A stretch of DNA of 64,000 nucleotides from Viridothelium virens (Eukaryota; Ascomycota; Dothideomycetes; Trypetheliales; Trypetheliaceae). Position numbers and translations under genes: made by a program. Every line of letters begins with the position of its first letter. Positions within the stretch are counted from its first letter, which is position 1. The notes below the pieces were generated by a model. It did no database searches. It saw nothing but the letters and a program-made list of their open reading frames with translations, and was not told the DNA's origin. Location of the stretch: assembly GCA_010094025.1 (NCBI GenBank), contig ML991811.1:186001-250000 (forward strand), written 5' to 3'. This document shows, piece by piece, positions 45,791 through 57,422 of the stretch.

Positions 45791-48115
45791 ATGTCACGCT
45801 TCAAGTTTGAGCGTTTGCAGATGCTCCTAGGCGACGATCGACTCCCTCCGCCTATGGATCGTCTTTCACTCAACGAAGCGGGACAAACCAATCCAGCTTC
45901 TGAATCTCGCTCGGTTGATGATGACGAAAGTGGCCCTATCAGCGGTGGTGACGCTCAGGTTGAAGGCCTCGAGCTCGCTTCTGATGATGAACTACTCAAC
46001 CCACTTGACCAATCGTCAGACTCTGCCGATCAATCCAAAGGTAAAAAGAAAAAGGCATCTAAGGACAAGAGTGGCGCGTCGGAGAACTTCAGCCTGGATC
46101 CACGTCGCGGGCAGCTAACAGCGCCGGAAGAATGTTTCTGCCCTATCCTCGCTATCAGCAAATTCCCGTACAGATTTGTCAACGAAGAAGCTTCCCAGCC
46201 CATTGCATCCGCGTTCTTTGACGCAGAAAAATTCTGGATGCGGGATTGGGACGTGTAAGTTCGCTTTACTTCTCACAGATATGTCGTGAGATTGAGTGAA
46301 TGCCCGAACCCATGGACATTTCACACGTCTTTACCGAGCGCAGATGGTTAGTCAATCAAGTTGCTGTGATGGTGAATTACAGCGGCCCAGCGGATGCTGT
46401 CGAGAGGCACCATGAATCACAGCCTCCCCGGAGGTTGCCCGCTAATATAAATATCGATAGGTATTATGTGCATCCACCGCAGTCTCTGGCACAGAAGCCT
46501 CTTCTCCTTATCCCATTGCATCAGGTACGAGGATTACTCTCGGCCATCAACAACACCTTTGTCAACTCTAAGCTCGAAATCTCATCAGAATTCGTCGACA
46601 TTGGTCTTGTCGTCCAATTTCCAGAGCACCCAAATCTACGACCTCGCTTTCTGGGCACATCGACATCCAAGGCACACTTCGATTTCTTGGAATTGAACGT
46701 CCCTACCGACTCAATGATGAGTGCTACAGGAGGTTCCGTCCCTTCACCAGACGACAGATCGCTTCAAGCATTCAAACAGAAAATTCAGACCATGCTTGAA
46801 GTCAACAAGACTCGCAAGAATGCCGCCCAGGCAAAGAAGAAGGAGCGACGAGTGAAGAGGCAGCAAGACATGGTTCGCATGTTGAAACGTGCACAGCGAT
46901 ACCTTGGGATCCGGCCTAAGAGCCAGCGCGAATGTATGCTTCAAGTTTTCCTCAATCTGTCTAATTTAATTGTCGCCAACGTCTTGCTTTACAGCCTTGC
47001 CCGCAGAAACGTTCGAGAACTGGGAGGATGAGAGAGAAGCATTTGCCAAAATTTCGGATCAAGCTCGCGTTCCACCGATCGATGTCGAACAGCCACCACT
47101 CTACCCTTTTGACAACACCGTGGTGTTCGTCTGCGTCGACGTCGAACTCTGGGAGAAAGATCATAGTTCTATCACCGAAATTGGCGTGTCCACCCTTGAC
47201 ACCCTCGACCTTATCGGCGTTCCACCGGGTAGGAATGGTATCAACTGGGAGCCAAAGATTCACAAATACCATTTCCGCATTAAAGAGTACGCCCACCTTG
47301 TCAACTCTCAATATGTGGCAGGATGCCCCGACAAATTCGAGTTCGGCCAAAGCGAATTCATCAGCCTCGCCGACGCGCCCGCCATCCTCACCTCGATCTT
47401 CGCACCAATCTCGACCCTCCCATCTGACCTACGCGCTGCGCACTACACACCTCCCAAACATGCCTTTACCACGGCTTCCGGTGCGCGTGCTCCACCTCCA
47501 CCGACCCGCAATGTCGTGCTTGTCGGTCATAACGTCCAAGCCGACATCTGCTATCTGCGAAACCTAGTGAAAGGCTTCGATCTGCTGTTTCCTGGTAAGG
47601 AGATTGGAGTAGTGCAGAGATCGCCTGTCATCGACACACTCGACGCTGACGCTATGTATCGCGTCCTCACGCGCGACCTCAACGCGAAACAGCTCGGAGT
47701 AATATTGGTCGATTTCGAAATCACGGGATGGAATCTGCATAATGCAGGCAATGATGCGGCATACACGTTGCATGTGATGCTGGCGATCGCATTGAGGGCT
47801 GCAGAGGGGAGGAAACCTATTGGCAGTGATATTGGTAAGGGAGTACAGCAGACGGTTGGGAGGCCGGGCGAAGTCGAGGACACGGTCGAGCGGGCAGGTG
47901 GAGAGTCACTAAAGGAGAAGATCAAGGTGGCGACGGGGGAAGCTGAACAGCGCGTACGTGAGGAGGACGAGGGATGGGAGAGTGATGATGGAGACGGAGG
48001 AATCCCATTGCCGCCGAGCGAAACTGCGGTGAAGGTTGAGCAGAACAGGGACACAGCTACGAGAGAGTTGAGTGGTGGAGGAGTCAGCTTGTCGACGATG
48101 GACGATGTGGATTAA
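45791..48115 (+). CDS. Gfd2/YDR514C-like protein with DEDDh exonuclease-type domain, three exons
   Basis: Exons 45791-46254, 46461-46933 and 46995-48115 give 685 residues. The introns are 206 bases (GTAAGT...GATAG) and 61 bases (GTATGC...TACAG). The N-terminus is acidic/Ser-rich, then KKKKASKDK. The first splice joins MRDWDV to YYVHPPQSL, a continuous family motif. A basic helix (KNAAQAKKKERRVKRQQDMV) precedes the C-terminal domain. That domain (about 350-590) has the RNase-H-fold pattern: VFVCVDVELWEK (D-x-E near 361-363), HFRIKEYAHLVNSQYVAGCP, LVGHNVQADICYLRNL (Asp near 496) and LHNAGNDAAYTLHVML (His near 560, Asp 565). All DEDDh residues appear present. Yeast Gfd2 was found as a high-copy suppressor linked to the mRNA-export helicase Dbp5; the related QIP nuclease works in Neurospora RNA silencing. 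The substrate here is unknown. Confidence 0.87.
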
Positions 48116-48735
48116 ACGGGAATGAGAATGACCTCAGGTGATCCGCAGTCATTCATGAAGACGAGATATAGATTAACATGGAGGTGTGAATGGCTCCCAC
48201 AGAATTAGTACCGACGCTCGTTTACGACTTACGACATGGCAATAGCTCGAGAGGCATACTCTCAATTATACTATAGCTGATGAAATGCAAGTCGCGCTAG
48301 ATGAAATTATGAGGCCTGACAGTGCACGTGTACGTAAACTGACTAGGTAACAACCTTACCGCGGCTGGGGGGTTCCTCAACTGGTAATTAATACAATGTT
48401 ACCTCAGTTTAACTGTTATGACCATTTTGGCTCATGTTAAGGCGGTGTTAACATGGACCAATAAGGTCATAACAGTAAAGTCGAGATGACATTGTATTAA
48501 TTACCAGTTGAGGAACCCCCCAGCCGCCGTAAGGTATGTAATGTCGAAGGGCTGACTTCAGAGAATGAGGGTACCTTCGCGATAATTATCTGTCCTGAGC
48601 TATCACAGAAAAGCTCTAAGCACTCCGTGATAGATTTTTCGTAGTCTAACATAGTTGCTCTCCACCGTTGGACCTATGTTATCCCATCTACTAGCACCTC
48701 TTCTATTTTGGCCATCTATGTGCAGCGCCATCTCC
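48116..48735. other. Convergent intergenic region carrying a MITE
   Basis: Between the stops of the Gfd2-like gene and the BOR1-type gene. It holds the foldback element at 48354-48534 and otherwise only UTR-like sequence. Confidence 0.6.
48354..48534. mobile_element. Foldback MITE, 181 bp, with 87-base inverted arms
   Basis: The left arm (48354-48440) begins CCTTACCGCGGCTGGGGGG. The right arm (48448-48534) is its reverse complement with only a small share of mismatches. The arms meet at a 7-base loop (48441-48447). The outer 45 bases match at all but one position. There is no coding capacity. The structure is that of a miniature inverted-repeat DNA transposon, or a longer hairpin derived from one. 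I cannot define a clean target-site duplication: the flanks are GGTAACAA on the left and TATGTAAT on the right. The superfamily is therefore open. High arm identity implies a fairly recent insertion. If transcribed through, the RNA would form a long hairpin. Confidence 0.9.
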
Positions 48736-51036
48736 CTACTCTTTCCGACTTCGACTCCTCCTTCGACTACCACCAATTCCACTTGTCAACTCAATCGCCT
48801 CAAGTCCCTTGTCATCTACCCCGCTGCTTCTAAAACTTGTCCTCCGAGTCGTTCCGTCCCTCTCTGCTTTCGCGTTTCCACCGCCCCATGGTCCCAAACC
48901 CTCTCCTCTCTCGGCCTCATCGCTCCTCCGCTCACCCTCCTCTACACTCTCTCCATTCGCCCCACGCATCTCCCTCTCCCTCTGCGCTACCGCTTCCCCA
49001 GCATCCTCCCCATAATTCCCTCCAACACTCTCCATCGTAAACGGGCTCGCCGTGGGCGCATCCAGCACGGCCAGCTCCTCGGGCCGAAACCACCTGGGCA
49101 ACAGAAACGTGCGCACAGGAATCAGCGCGAGAATGATGATCGGAAAGCCAATCGCCGCAATCGTCTGCGTGATAGCGAACGTAGCGCCAAACCCCAGCAG
49201 CTCGAGCGCGACAAACAGCCAGATCGCAGCTTGGCGCTCAATGCGCGCCAGCGGATTCGAGCGCGGCCGGAGGCTGGGGTCGGAGAGCAGGAAGAACAGC
49301 TTCAGCGTGATGCCGTTCGCCTGCAGCGCCTGCACGCCCATGACGAAGAACAGGCCCGCGAGCACACCCTGCGGGATCAGGTGCAGGACGATGAGCAGCG
49401 GGCCGGACATGGTGCCGAGGGTGAGCAGGCCCTGGGCGAGGTTGGAGACGCGCTGCTCGACGACGTGGTCGACGACGCGGGTGGTGTGGCCTTTGTTCGA
49501 CTCGGCGGAGTCGTCGGCGACGAGGCGCGTCGCGCACAGGGCGTTGGTGTGGAAGGGGGCTTGCGGGATGAGGCCGTTCGGGAAGGGGATCCCGAGGAGG
49601 CCTGCCACGCCGGTGGTGAGGCCCAGCAGGAATAGGTCCCAGTGGAAGCCGGCGGGCTTGCGGAGTGGGAATTCGGTGCCTTGCGCGATGAGGGAGGAGA
49701 CGTTATGGTCGAAGTAGAAGAGGATGGTGAGGAGGATGGCGAAGGGGATGGCGAGGAAGACGTCCCCGACCGAGATGTCCCAGAAGGAGATGAACCAGTT
49801 GCGGTCCATGGTTGGGAAGAAGGCGCGGCTGGTGGGGAGGGTGGACAGGTCGATGCTGCGCATGTGGCCGATGTGGACGAAGCCGGTGAAGAAGATGACG
49901 GTGAGGGGGGTGCCGTAGTCTTCGATGAATTTGCGGACGTGGCGTTGGAACAGGGGTGAGCCGCCGATGATGCCGCAAATGTAGGCGACTAGGAGGACTA
50001 GAAGGGAGACCATGATGGATAAATACGCGGACGCATCGCCATAGGCCCACTGCCGTGTCAAGACTTGGATCCCCTTCTGCAGGTAGATGAAGGCGACGTA
50101 GAAGCCAAAGATATCGCACGGGAAGCGAGTGACGTAAGTTAATCCGTTGCAGGCATTGGTGATGGCAAGGAACCAGTGCATTACCAAAGACCATCTGAAT
50201 ATAGATCAGTAATGCCAAATGGGAGAGTGTATGGGCATCAGACTTACAATCCAATCCAACACATGAATGCGAAGTAATTAGTACCACGAGGAGTAATGAT
50301 ATCGAAAACGGTGTAGTTGAATACAGTGATTGGGCCCGTGACGCCTACAATGACCAATGGCTGAGCTGCAAAAACTGCGAAAACGACAGCACCCAACACG
50401 GATGCCAGGAGTACTTCGTTCACTCCGTAGCTCATCCTAGTTTTCGCGAACATGTCTAGGGAAAAGGCCAGAGCGGGCAAAATGCTGCATAGTGTATTAG
50501 TCTATTCACAGCTCTGCAACAAAAGGACTCTGCTGTGGTTCTTGACGCTATGTCTGGGTTTTGGTGAAGACAGTTCGTGCTGAGGAGGAATTTTACAAAA
50601 CGTGGACTGGTTTTCCGGATGAAGAAGATCTTCCTGGTCTGTAGCAACGAGGGAAAAAGAACCCTTGACTTTTCGATTTTTCAAAACTGGATACATACTT
50701 TGCAAAGTACATGTAGACGGTCGCAGGTACAACTCGATAGTCCCAAGCATCAATCCAGTCACTCCAGTAATATGGAGCCCGCCTTCTGATATCGTTGACC
50801 ATCCCTCTGAAGAGCCTCACACGCCACCATTTCCTATTCGCCGCCGAGCTTGTTGTTCCTCTTGTCTGCTCGCGGCTGAGCTGATCTTGACTATCGGTCG
50901 GGGATGTGGCATTTTTGGACCTCAGGAGAGGCATGCGTGTCTGCCATAGCTTCTTTTTGCTGGGGTTGCCAGCCGCAGAGCTGTTTTCATGGATGGCATG
51001 AATGGGGATGGTATAGGTCTCGGATGAGGACTGCAT
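48736..51036 (-). CDS. BOR1: BOR1-type borate/anion transporter (SLC4-like), three exons
   Basis: Exons 50699-51036, 50248-50484 and 48736-50194 (minus) give 677 residues; the introns are 214 and 53 bases. BOR1 proteins are plasma-membrane or vacuolar borate exporters of the anion-exchanger family. The hydrophilic N-terminus contains YYWSDWIDAWDYRVVPATVY. The membrane part follows: NILPALAFSLDMFAKTRMSY, GVNEVLLASVLGAVVFAVFA, AAQPLVIVGVTGPITVFNYT, NYFAFMCWIGLWSLVMHWFL, VTRFPCDIFGFYVAFIYLQK and GIPFPNGLIPQAPFHTNALC. About ten to twelve helices can be counted. The tail of about 110 residues is charged and disordered. The first intron is unusually long and joins FA-N-ILPALAF exactly within helix 1. 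Assignment to BOR1 is by strong family motifs; export direction and substrate are inferred from family. Confidence 0.94.
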
Positions 51037-51978
51037 GATGTCTCAGAATCTGCTAGGAAAGCCAATACTCGAAACGAAGGATGCCATAGAGAACCACAAT
51101 CCAACAAGGAAATTTTCTAGGCGCAATAGACAGCGAAAATTGGGATTGCGGGGGATGGCGATGCGGTCAAGGTCGATGAAGAACGATGCAAGGATCTGCA
51201 GAAACTTTGCCGAGATGGATTCGAGGCTTTTGTCCTCCTTACGGAGTAGTGGAAGAGATCCCACCAATCCACCAAATCCCTCATGGCGATCCTGCATTGC
51301 CATCTCGGCCAATCTCGGCCACAGCGCTCGGCAGCCCCACTACTACCCGGTAGTCGAGAAGACCAATGGCATTATCCGCGCTGCATTTGCTATAGCATCA
51401 AACGATAATGCAAATGCATCTAGATACTCATGAATGTTTCAGTCGCCACGCAGCCTCAGTCTTACCATGACCGGGCGCCAGTCGCAACACTAATCTCCCC
51501 TTTCCAGAAAGCTGCTCTCATTTCCGGCCTGGTGACACCTAAACTTACGAGAATGTCTTACCAATATCCTGATCTGATGTTTGGGGAGGACACTGATTAG
51601 GCAGAGCATTCTTCACTGGTACACATGCTTTGCGAGATCTGGTGCTTTCTTGAGCGGGACGTTAACGCAACTAACATTCCTTTCCATTTACACGGACGGA
51701 ACCATCGCTTGAGATCGGTTGTAGGAAAAGCTCCATGATGCAATCCAAATCAAGGAAAACCGACGAGAAGTCGTCGATGTGCTAGTAAAGTCTAATAATT
51801 GCTATGCTGTTGCATGAAGTAGGATATCGTACAAGCATCTTGCTGATTCTAGGAAGTGAACGCCACTTCGTTTCAAGCAAAGATAGATTCTAGTTGATCG
51901 AATCCCGCATCAACCGACTGATGACTCCGTCTATGTAGAAGCCCTTGAGCGATGCAGACATGGAAGAATGGTCTAGAA
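51037..51978. other. Intergenic, BOR1 upstream and TPT1 downstream
   Basis: About 940 bases. A 132-codon plus frame (51035-51433) overlaps the BOR1 start region and lacks domain features. No gene is called. Confidence 0.45.
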
Positions 51979-53116
51979 TTAACCGTTCTTTTCCCACTTT
52001 GGTCCTTTGAGTGGCCGACGCAGGTCTTTTACAAGTTCGCCATTCTTCATGAGGATACCGATTCCCCACTTTCGCTCCTCGACCCGACTGAAAAACTTAC
52101 AAGGGATCAAATCCGTCTCGGCTTCACCCGCGCAAAGCAGAACGCCATTCTCACTTCGAAAGAATTGAAGGCCCGCAGAAAGTGCAGCAGGAAGGTCAAG
52201 ATAAATCACGATCGCAGTTGATGCGCGCATGCCTGAAATTACCGGCGCATCCTGCGGTCGCATCAGCGAGCTGTTCTCGTTTTCCTGTCCGTCAGCCTCG
52301 TAATCCTCTGGAAGCATGCTCATTCCCTGGGGCAGTCCGGAAGCAAAATGCACATGCGTTCTCTTCATTCGTTTCAGGCCACCGGATTTCAGGATCAGGG
52401 ACCAATTGTTGTGGGAGGTTCCGTGGACGCACATGGCTGGCGCGTTGTCTAGAGTGACTGGCTCATAAAGACCTTCGGTAGCCACAGCGATACTGTGGCC
52501 TTGATTGGCGCGTATTAGATAGTCACGTGGATTATCCGAGGTAGATAATGTCTCGTTCCCAGCATCGCCGTCGAGCAAGAGTGAGGGTGTATTCGAAGCA
52601 GTGGCAGTGGCGGAATCATCACTGGGAATGACGGTGGGTGGGTTTTGGAGAGAAGATCTAGGGATGAGAGAGAATCGCTGCTTGTCGTTTTCGGCCACGA
52701 CCTTGCGTAATTCGGTGAAAGTTATTTTCTTGGATTTCAGATAATTGCTGTTGAGCTGGATTTAGTTAGTAATACAACTATTCAACGGAAGTAGTGGTGC
52801 ATGCTATGAATCAACGCCTTCGGACGCATCATGTTACTGGAAAGCGTGCTGATGTCCGTGTGAAACATACGATCATCCGAGTACGGTAAGAGGTGCATGA
52901 CATATGTCACAAACGCCACAATAGCTTAGGAGGTTGAGAGACGGAGAGACCGAAAGAACTCACGACATCTGCCACGTTCACATAGCCACCCACCCCCAGC
53001 TTTAGGCCTTCCTGTTCGGCTCCATGACGCAGAAGCCAACTGATCTGCTTGGATATTTGGACATTCCTAGAAGTGCTTCCACGGCGACCGCCTCGTCCTC
53101 CTCTGCCGCCAGGCAT
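51979..53116 (-). CDS. TPT1: tRNA 2'-phosphotransferase, two exons
   Basis: Exon 1 (52964-53116) and exon 2 (51979-52755) are joined by a 208-base GTGAGT...TCCAG intron in phase 0, giving 309 residues. Tpt1 removes the 2'-phosphate left at the splice junction after tRNA ligation, using NAD+. After a Gly/Arg-rich start (MPGGRGGRGGRRGSTSRN) come SKQISWLLRHGAEQEGLKLG (catalytic Arg-His), GYVNVADV, DNPRDYLIRANQGHSIAVAT (second Arg), CVHGTSHNNWSLILKSGGLK, KRTHVHFASG (third Arg) and STAIVIYLDLPAAL. The set matches the Arg-His-Arg-Arg signature of the KptA/Tpt1 family. An inserted Ser/Thr/Asp-rich loop (SDDSATATASNTPSLLLDGD) near residues 85-125 lengthens it relative to yeast Tpt1 (230 residues). 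It is transcribed in the same direction as BOR1. Confidence 0.93.
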
Positions 53117-54856
53117 TTCGAGAGCACAATGTCGGACAAGTTTTGGAAATGAAATTGCGGTTACTCGATGATGCCGTAGAATGGTCGAAGGCTTGACTGT
53201 ATAAGGCCTGAACTGGACCTCGGGTGCTCAGAGAACCGGTATATCTGGTTACCTACCTGGATGAGCAATTTCTGAGTCTCAGAGCAGGCGATCGAGCGCT
53301 TGGCGCCACTTCTCGTTCAGGTAGACCCGAAGTTGCCTCTAATCCTCGAAGGATGGCCGATCCATCAAGCATCAAGGAAGTTGGGGGTGTCCCTTCCTGT
53401 GGCAAAGTTCGCCTACGATAGCCTTGTCAATCACTCGGAGAAGAATTAGGTATTCAAGGGTGAGCTTGTAGAAGGACTGACCGCCTTTACGGCAGAATAG
53501 TCTTGGTTTCACCTAAAGGTGTAGTGGAGGGCGTGGAGGTGAAGCACGTGAGGGTCACTGGCTCTTGTGGACTAACTCGATTCGTCTAATCGGCCTCCCC
53601 GCTCTGCACGGTCATGGTCCGCTAAGTCTGGGGCCCCGTGCTTCCAACTCCCCCTTTGACCCCTTCAACCCCAACCCCATCCCCATCCCCTTGACCGGAG
53701 CTTCTTTACGTGCCTCTGTTGGTCGCGCCTTTTCTCTACCGTTGCACCGTCTTACCACTCGATCCACTCTCTACCCGGCCGCTGTCATGATACCATACCT
53801 TGCGCTCTTCCCGGCACCAGAGCGCACTAGGATTAGGAAAGGGGCCTGTCATCTGCTCTATTAGCCCTTTTGTCTCGGTTTTGCTTCCACTCTAGACACA
53901 AGAGCGTTACGAATGACCAACAGCCTGTTTGACATCTCGGCGCTCCATTCCCATGAGACCTATTTCTCCCGGATAAGTTCGTCCCCCTCGGCGCTGACTG
54001 CAGTTGCATCTGAGGCTTCAGCCAAGGCGCTCCATGGCTAAAGTCGGTCCCGCCGTTAAGATCTCATGCTCCCCCATACGTGCTCTTCCATCAGCCAGTG
54101 GAGTCGCGATGAGAGATGGCGATGGTGAAATGTCCGGTAAGCTGCAGGACGGAGTGCCGAGCACGACATGCTCAAGCTCTGCTCTGCTGACTCTGGGGAA
54201 GAATGCGACAACTCATTTCTCCTCGGCAAAGAGACAATGTCGAGGAGTTAGCCCGTGCTGTCGCCCTATTCGCAGAGCTCTGAGATGCCCTAGGCATGCT
54301 TAGCAGGAGGCGTTCGGAAGCTTTCGCGCCTTCTAGATGCATTCCTTCTGGTGCTTCTCCCTAGTTTTGTCGGCCAGCTGCTCCAAGAGGCATGGCGTCC
54401 GCAGGCGCTACCCGCTCCTTATGCAGGAACGCTTCTCATTGGCTGTTGGACCACGCCTTCAAGATGAGCCCACCAGGGAGGCAACTCCAACTCGATCCCC
54501 CACAGTAACTAAATGTTCGCACCTGCGAAATTACCAGTGGCGCTGAGTTGACCCGCTGCCAGTCTGGTTGGAACCAGTGGGAAGAGGTAGGTGTGTTGCG
54601 CAGGTCAGGGGCGGCTTGAACCGATGCAACCTGCTTTCATATTAAAACACCTGCTTCATTCACCTGATCCCACCCGTCATCCGTGAACAGCAAATCTTGC
54701 ATTTCTTTCTTTCACTCTAACTTGCCTCCATTCGGCTTTACCGTCAGACCTGTGGCGTGTAACGTACAGGTCGTCCGTTCATTTAAAAGTCATTTGCCGC
54801 TGCTTGACGCAGTGTTTGCCTTTCTCAGTCACTCATTCCCTACCACGTCTTTCAGC
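53117..54856. other. Divergent intergenic region, about 1.7 kb
   Basis: Promoters of TPT1 (minus) and the GH81 glucanase (plus). A C-rich stretch with CCCCAACCCCATCCCCATCC lies near 53670-53690. Short frames are not supported. Confidence 0.45.
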
Positions 54857-57422
54857 ATGGTGCAATTATTGACTGTGACATTGGGAATTGCCCAATTCCT
54901 CGCTCTTTCATCATGTCTGCCAGCTGGCGAGCAGGAACGGCGAGCTATTCTCCTTGAAGCTCCCCTTGCTCCGACTACTACTTTTGAGCGGATTGCTACA
55001 ACCAGCCAGACTGCCTCCACCACAATCCCCGCAACGACTGGTGTAAGTCATTAATGTTTCCACGTCGATGTTCGTGTTCATTACACAAACGACAAGATCT
55101 AATCGTGTGTATCAGACTGTCATTACTTCAGTTACTTCAGCTTCGACATCGGGTAATCCTGTCAATACGACTGCTGTTGAGACCAGCGGCATCGGTACCA
55201 TTACAACTGCTAGCACAACCCTCAGTCCTTCTGTGTCGGCTCCTTCCGCTGCCACTGCGTCAAATATCTTCGTCACGGTTGCGAGCGATGCTCCGCCGTC
55301 TCAAATATCATCTCGTTCAGACCACCCAGTTGTGCCCTCTGGAATTGTCAACCAAACCTCACCTGTTGGCACTAATAAATTCTATGCAAACTTTTTCCTC
55401 GGTGATCAAGCATCTGGAACTTGGACTCATCCATACTCAATGACATGGCAGAAAGGGGGTGGCGTATCTGGTAGCTGGGGTCTGGGTATCTCCCACATAG
55501 AGCGCAGTCAACTTGCCTATCCCGCGGGCACCCCGCCGTTGGAGTACTTTGCCGCTCCTATTGGTATTGAATCAATCATCTTCTCTGCAGAAGAGCTTGG
55601 TAGCACTACCTCTTTGACTACCGACACCTTGACTGCCTTTTCAGGCAATGTCAACTTGGCAACGACTGCGGGAAGGGACCCTCTCATCTCGTTCCCTCTT
55701 GTCCAGGGCATGGGTTTCGTGACAAGCGTCTACAGCGGTGCTACGCCTTGGCTTCAGTCCACTGTCTTTTTCAGCACGCTTACTTACGTTGGCCCAGTCT
55801 CTGATGGCGGAGTCTACAAGTGGCGGCTTGTCCTTGCAGATCAGTCCAACTGGCTTATCTATGCAACACCCACTGGCGCCACTGGTGCACCAACGTTCAA
55901 TCTTCAAAACACTTCGGTCATCACCGGTCCTTCTGGCTTCACCGGTACTATCCAAGTCGCCAAGAACCCCGCCAATACGACTGGTGAGGATGCATACGAT
56001 GCTGCTGCAGGTGTCTACGCTACTGGAGCTTCTATTACTGGACAAGTCGACGGCACTTCTGGTAGCTACACCCTTGCTTACAATAAGGCTGGCCATTCCA
56101 GTGGGAATACGACCTTGCTGATGTGGGCCCTACCGCACCATATTGACTCTTTCGATAGCGCAACTTCAGGATCCGTGATTTCTTCTCTCCAACTAGTCAC
56201 CACCACAAAGGGCATGGCTACTGCTGTCTCTACCGATCAGTTTACCTTGGTAGAAAACAATCTACCATCTGAAATTGGTTTCGCTCCATGGAATGCAAGC
56301 ACGGGACAGAACATCAACACCCTCTCTTCCACAGCAGCACAAGCTATCGTTAGCGCTGGCACTGTCGAGTTGGCCGAAGACATGGTCGCTCAGACTGATT
56401 TGAACAGCATGTACTATTCTGGCAAAGCTCTTGCTAAGTTTGCACAAATTGTCTATGCTGTCAATACACTTGCAGGCGATAAAAGTGGTGCCGCTACTTC
56501 TGGTCTCCAAAATCTCGAGTCTGCATATAGTACCTTCGTCAGCAACACACAGCAGTTCCCTCTGGCCTATGACACTGTCTGGAAAGGATCTCTCAGCACT
56601 GCCAGCTACGGTGGAAGCGATCCCAACTGTGGTGCTGATTTTGGCAATACCTGTTACAATGACCATCATTTCCACTACGGATACTTCGTCTACGCTGCTG
56701 CGCTCATTGCATACCTCGATCCTAGCTGGCTCACGGTCAACAATGGCGCTAACAAGGCTTGGGTCAATATGCTTGTTCGAGACTATGCGAACGGTGCCGA
56801 TGACGGATATTTCCCATTCAGCCGCAATTTTGACTGGTACCATGGCCACAGCTGGGCGCACGGTATCCTCGAGACCGGTGACGGCAAGGATGAGGAATCT
56901 TCCTCTGAAGACTCTCTTAGCCTCTACGGCATGAAGATGTGGGGTCAGGTCATCGGCGACCCTAACATGGAAGCCCGAGGCAACCTTGAACTTGCCGTCC
57001 AAGCCAGGTCTTTGAGCAACTACTTCCTCTACGAAGATGGGAATACCATCGAGCCTCCGAACTTCGTCGGCAACAGAGTTTCTGGAATACTGTTCGAGAA
57101 CAAGATTGACCACACGACCTACTTCGGCAATGCGCCTGAATACATCGAGGCCATCCATATGATCCCATTGGTCCCGTCTTCCGCATACACCCGCAAGGCT
57201 ACTTTTGTCCAGCAGGAGTGGAATCAGTACTTCTCCAATGGACGTGTCGACTCGACTGACGGTGGTTGGCGCGGCATCCTCTATGCCAACCTCGCGCTCA
57301 TCGACCCTGTCACCAGCTTTAATTGGTTCAACGATCCCAGCTTCAACGCCAGCTACCTCGATGGTGGTGCATCAAGAACGTGGTACCTGGCGTACTCTGC
57401 TGGTTTGGGAGGTTCATCTTAG
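54857..57422 (+). CDS. Secreted GH81 endo-1,3-beta-glucanase, two exons
   Basis: Exons 54857-55042 and 55116-57422 (73-base intron GTAAGT...TATCAG) give 830 residues. The ATG at 54857 is chosen because it starts a signal peptide (MVQLLTVTLGIAQFLALSSC); the frame is open further upstream. A Ser/Thr-rich linker of about 100 residues is followed by the GH81 domain: TNKFYANFFLGDQASGTWTH, PYSMTWQ, SGKALAKFAQIVYAV, the catalytic-acid motif YNDHHFHYGYFVYAAAL (Asp near 578), DWYHGHSWAHGILETGDGKD and EESSSEDSLSLYGMKMWG, which holds the catalytic Glu. GH81 enzymes hydrolyse 1,3-beta-glucan and act in septum/wall turnover or in attack on other fungi and glucans. Length (about 800-900) and motif order fit the family. 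The many Thr/Ser residues near the start are probable O-glycosylation sites. Confidence 0.95.

Noticed and set aside
46300-46460. Open frame within the first intron of the Gfd2-like gene
   Set aside because: Joining 46254 to 46461 restores the family motif directly, so this is best read as intron, although an extra exon is not fully excluded.
51035-51433. 132-codon plus frame beside the BOR1 start
   Set aside because: Antisense to the BOR1 5' region; no domain.
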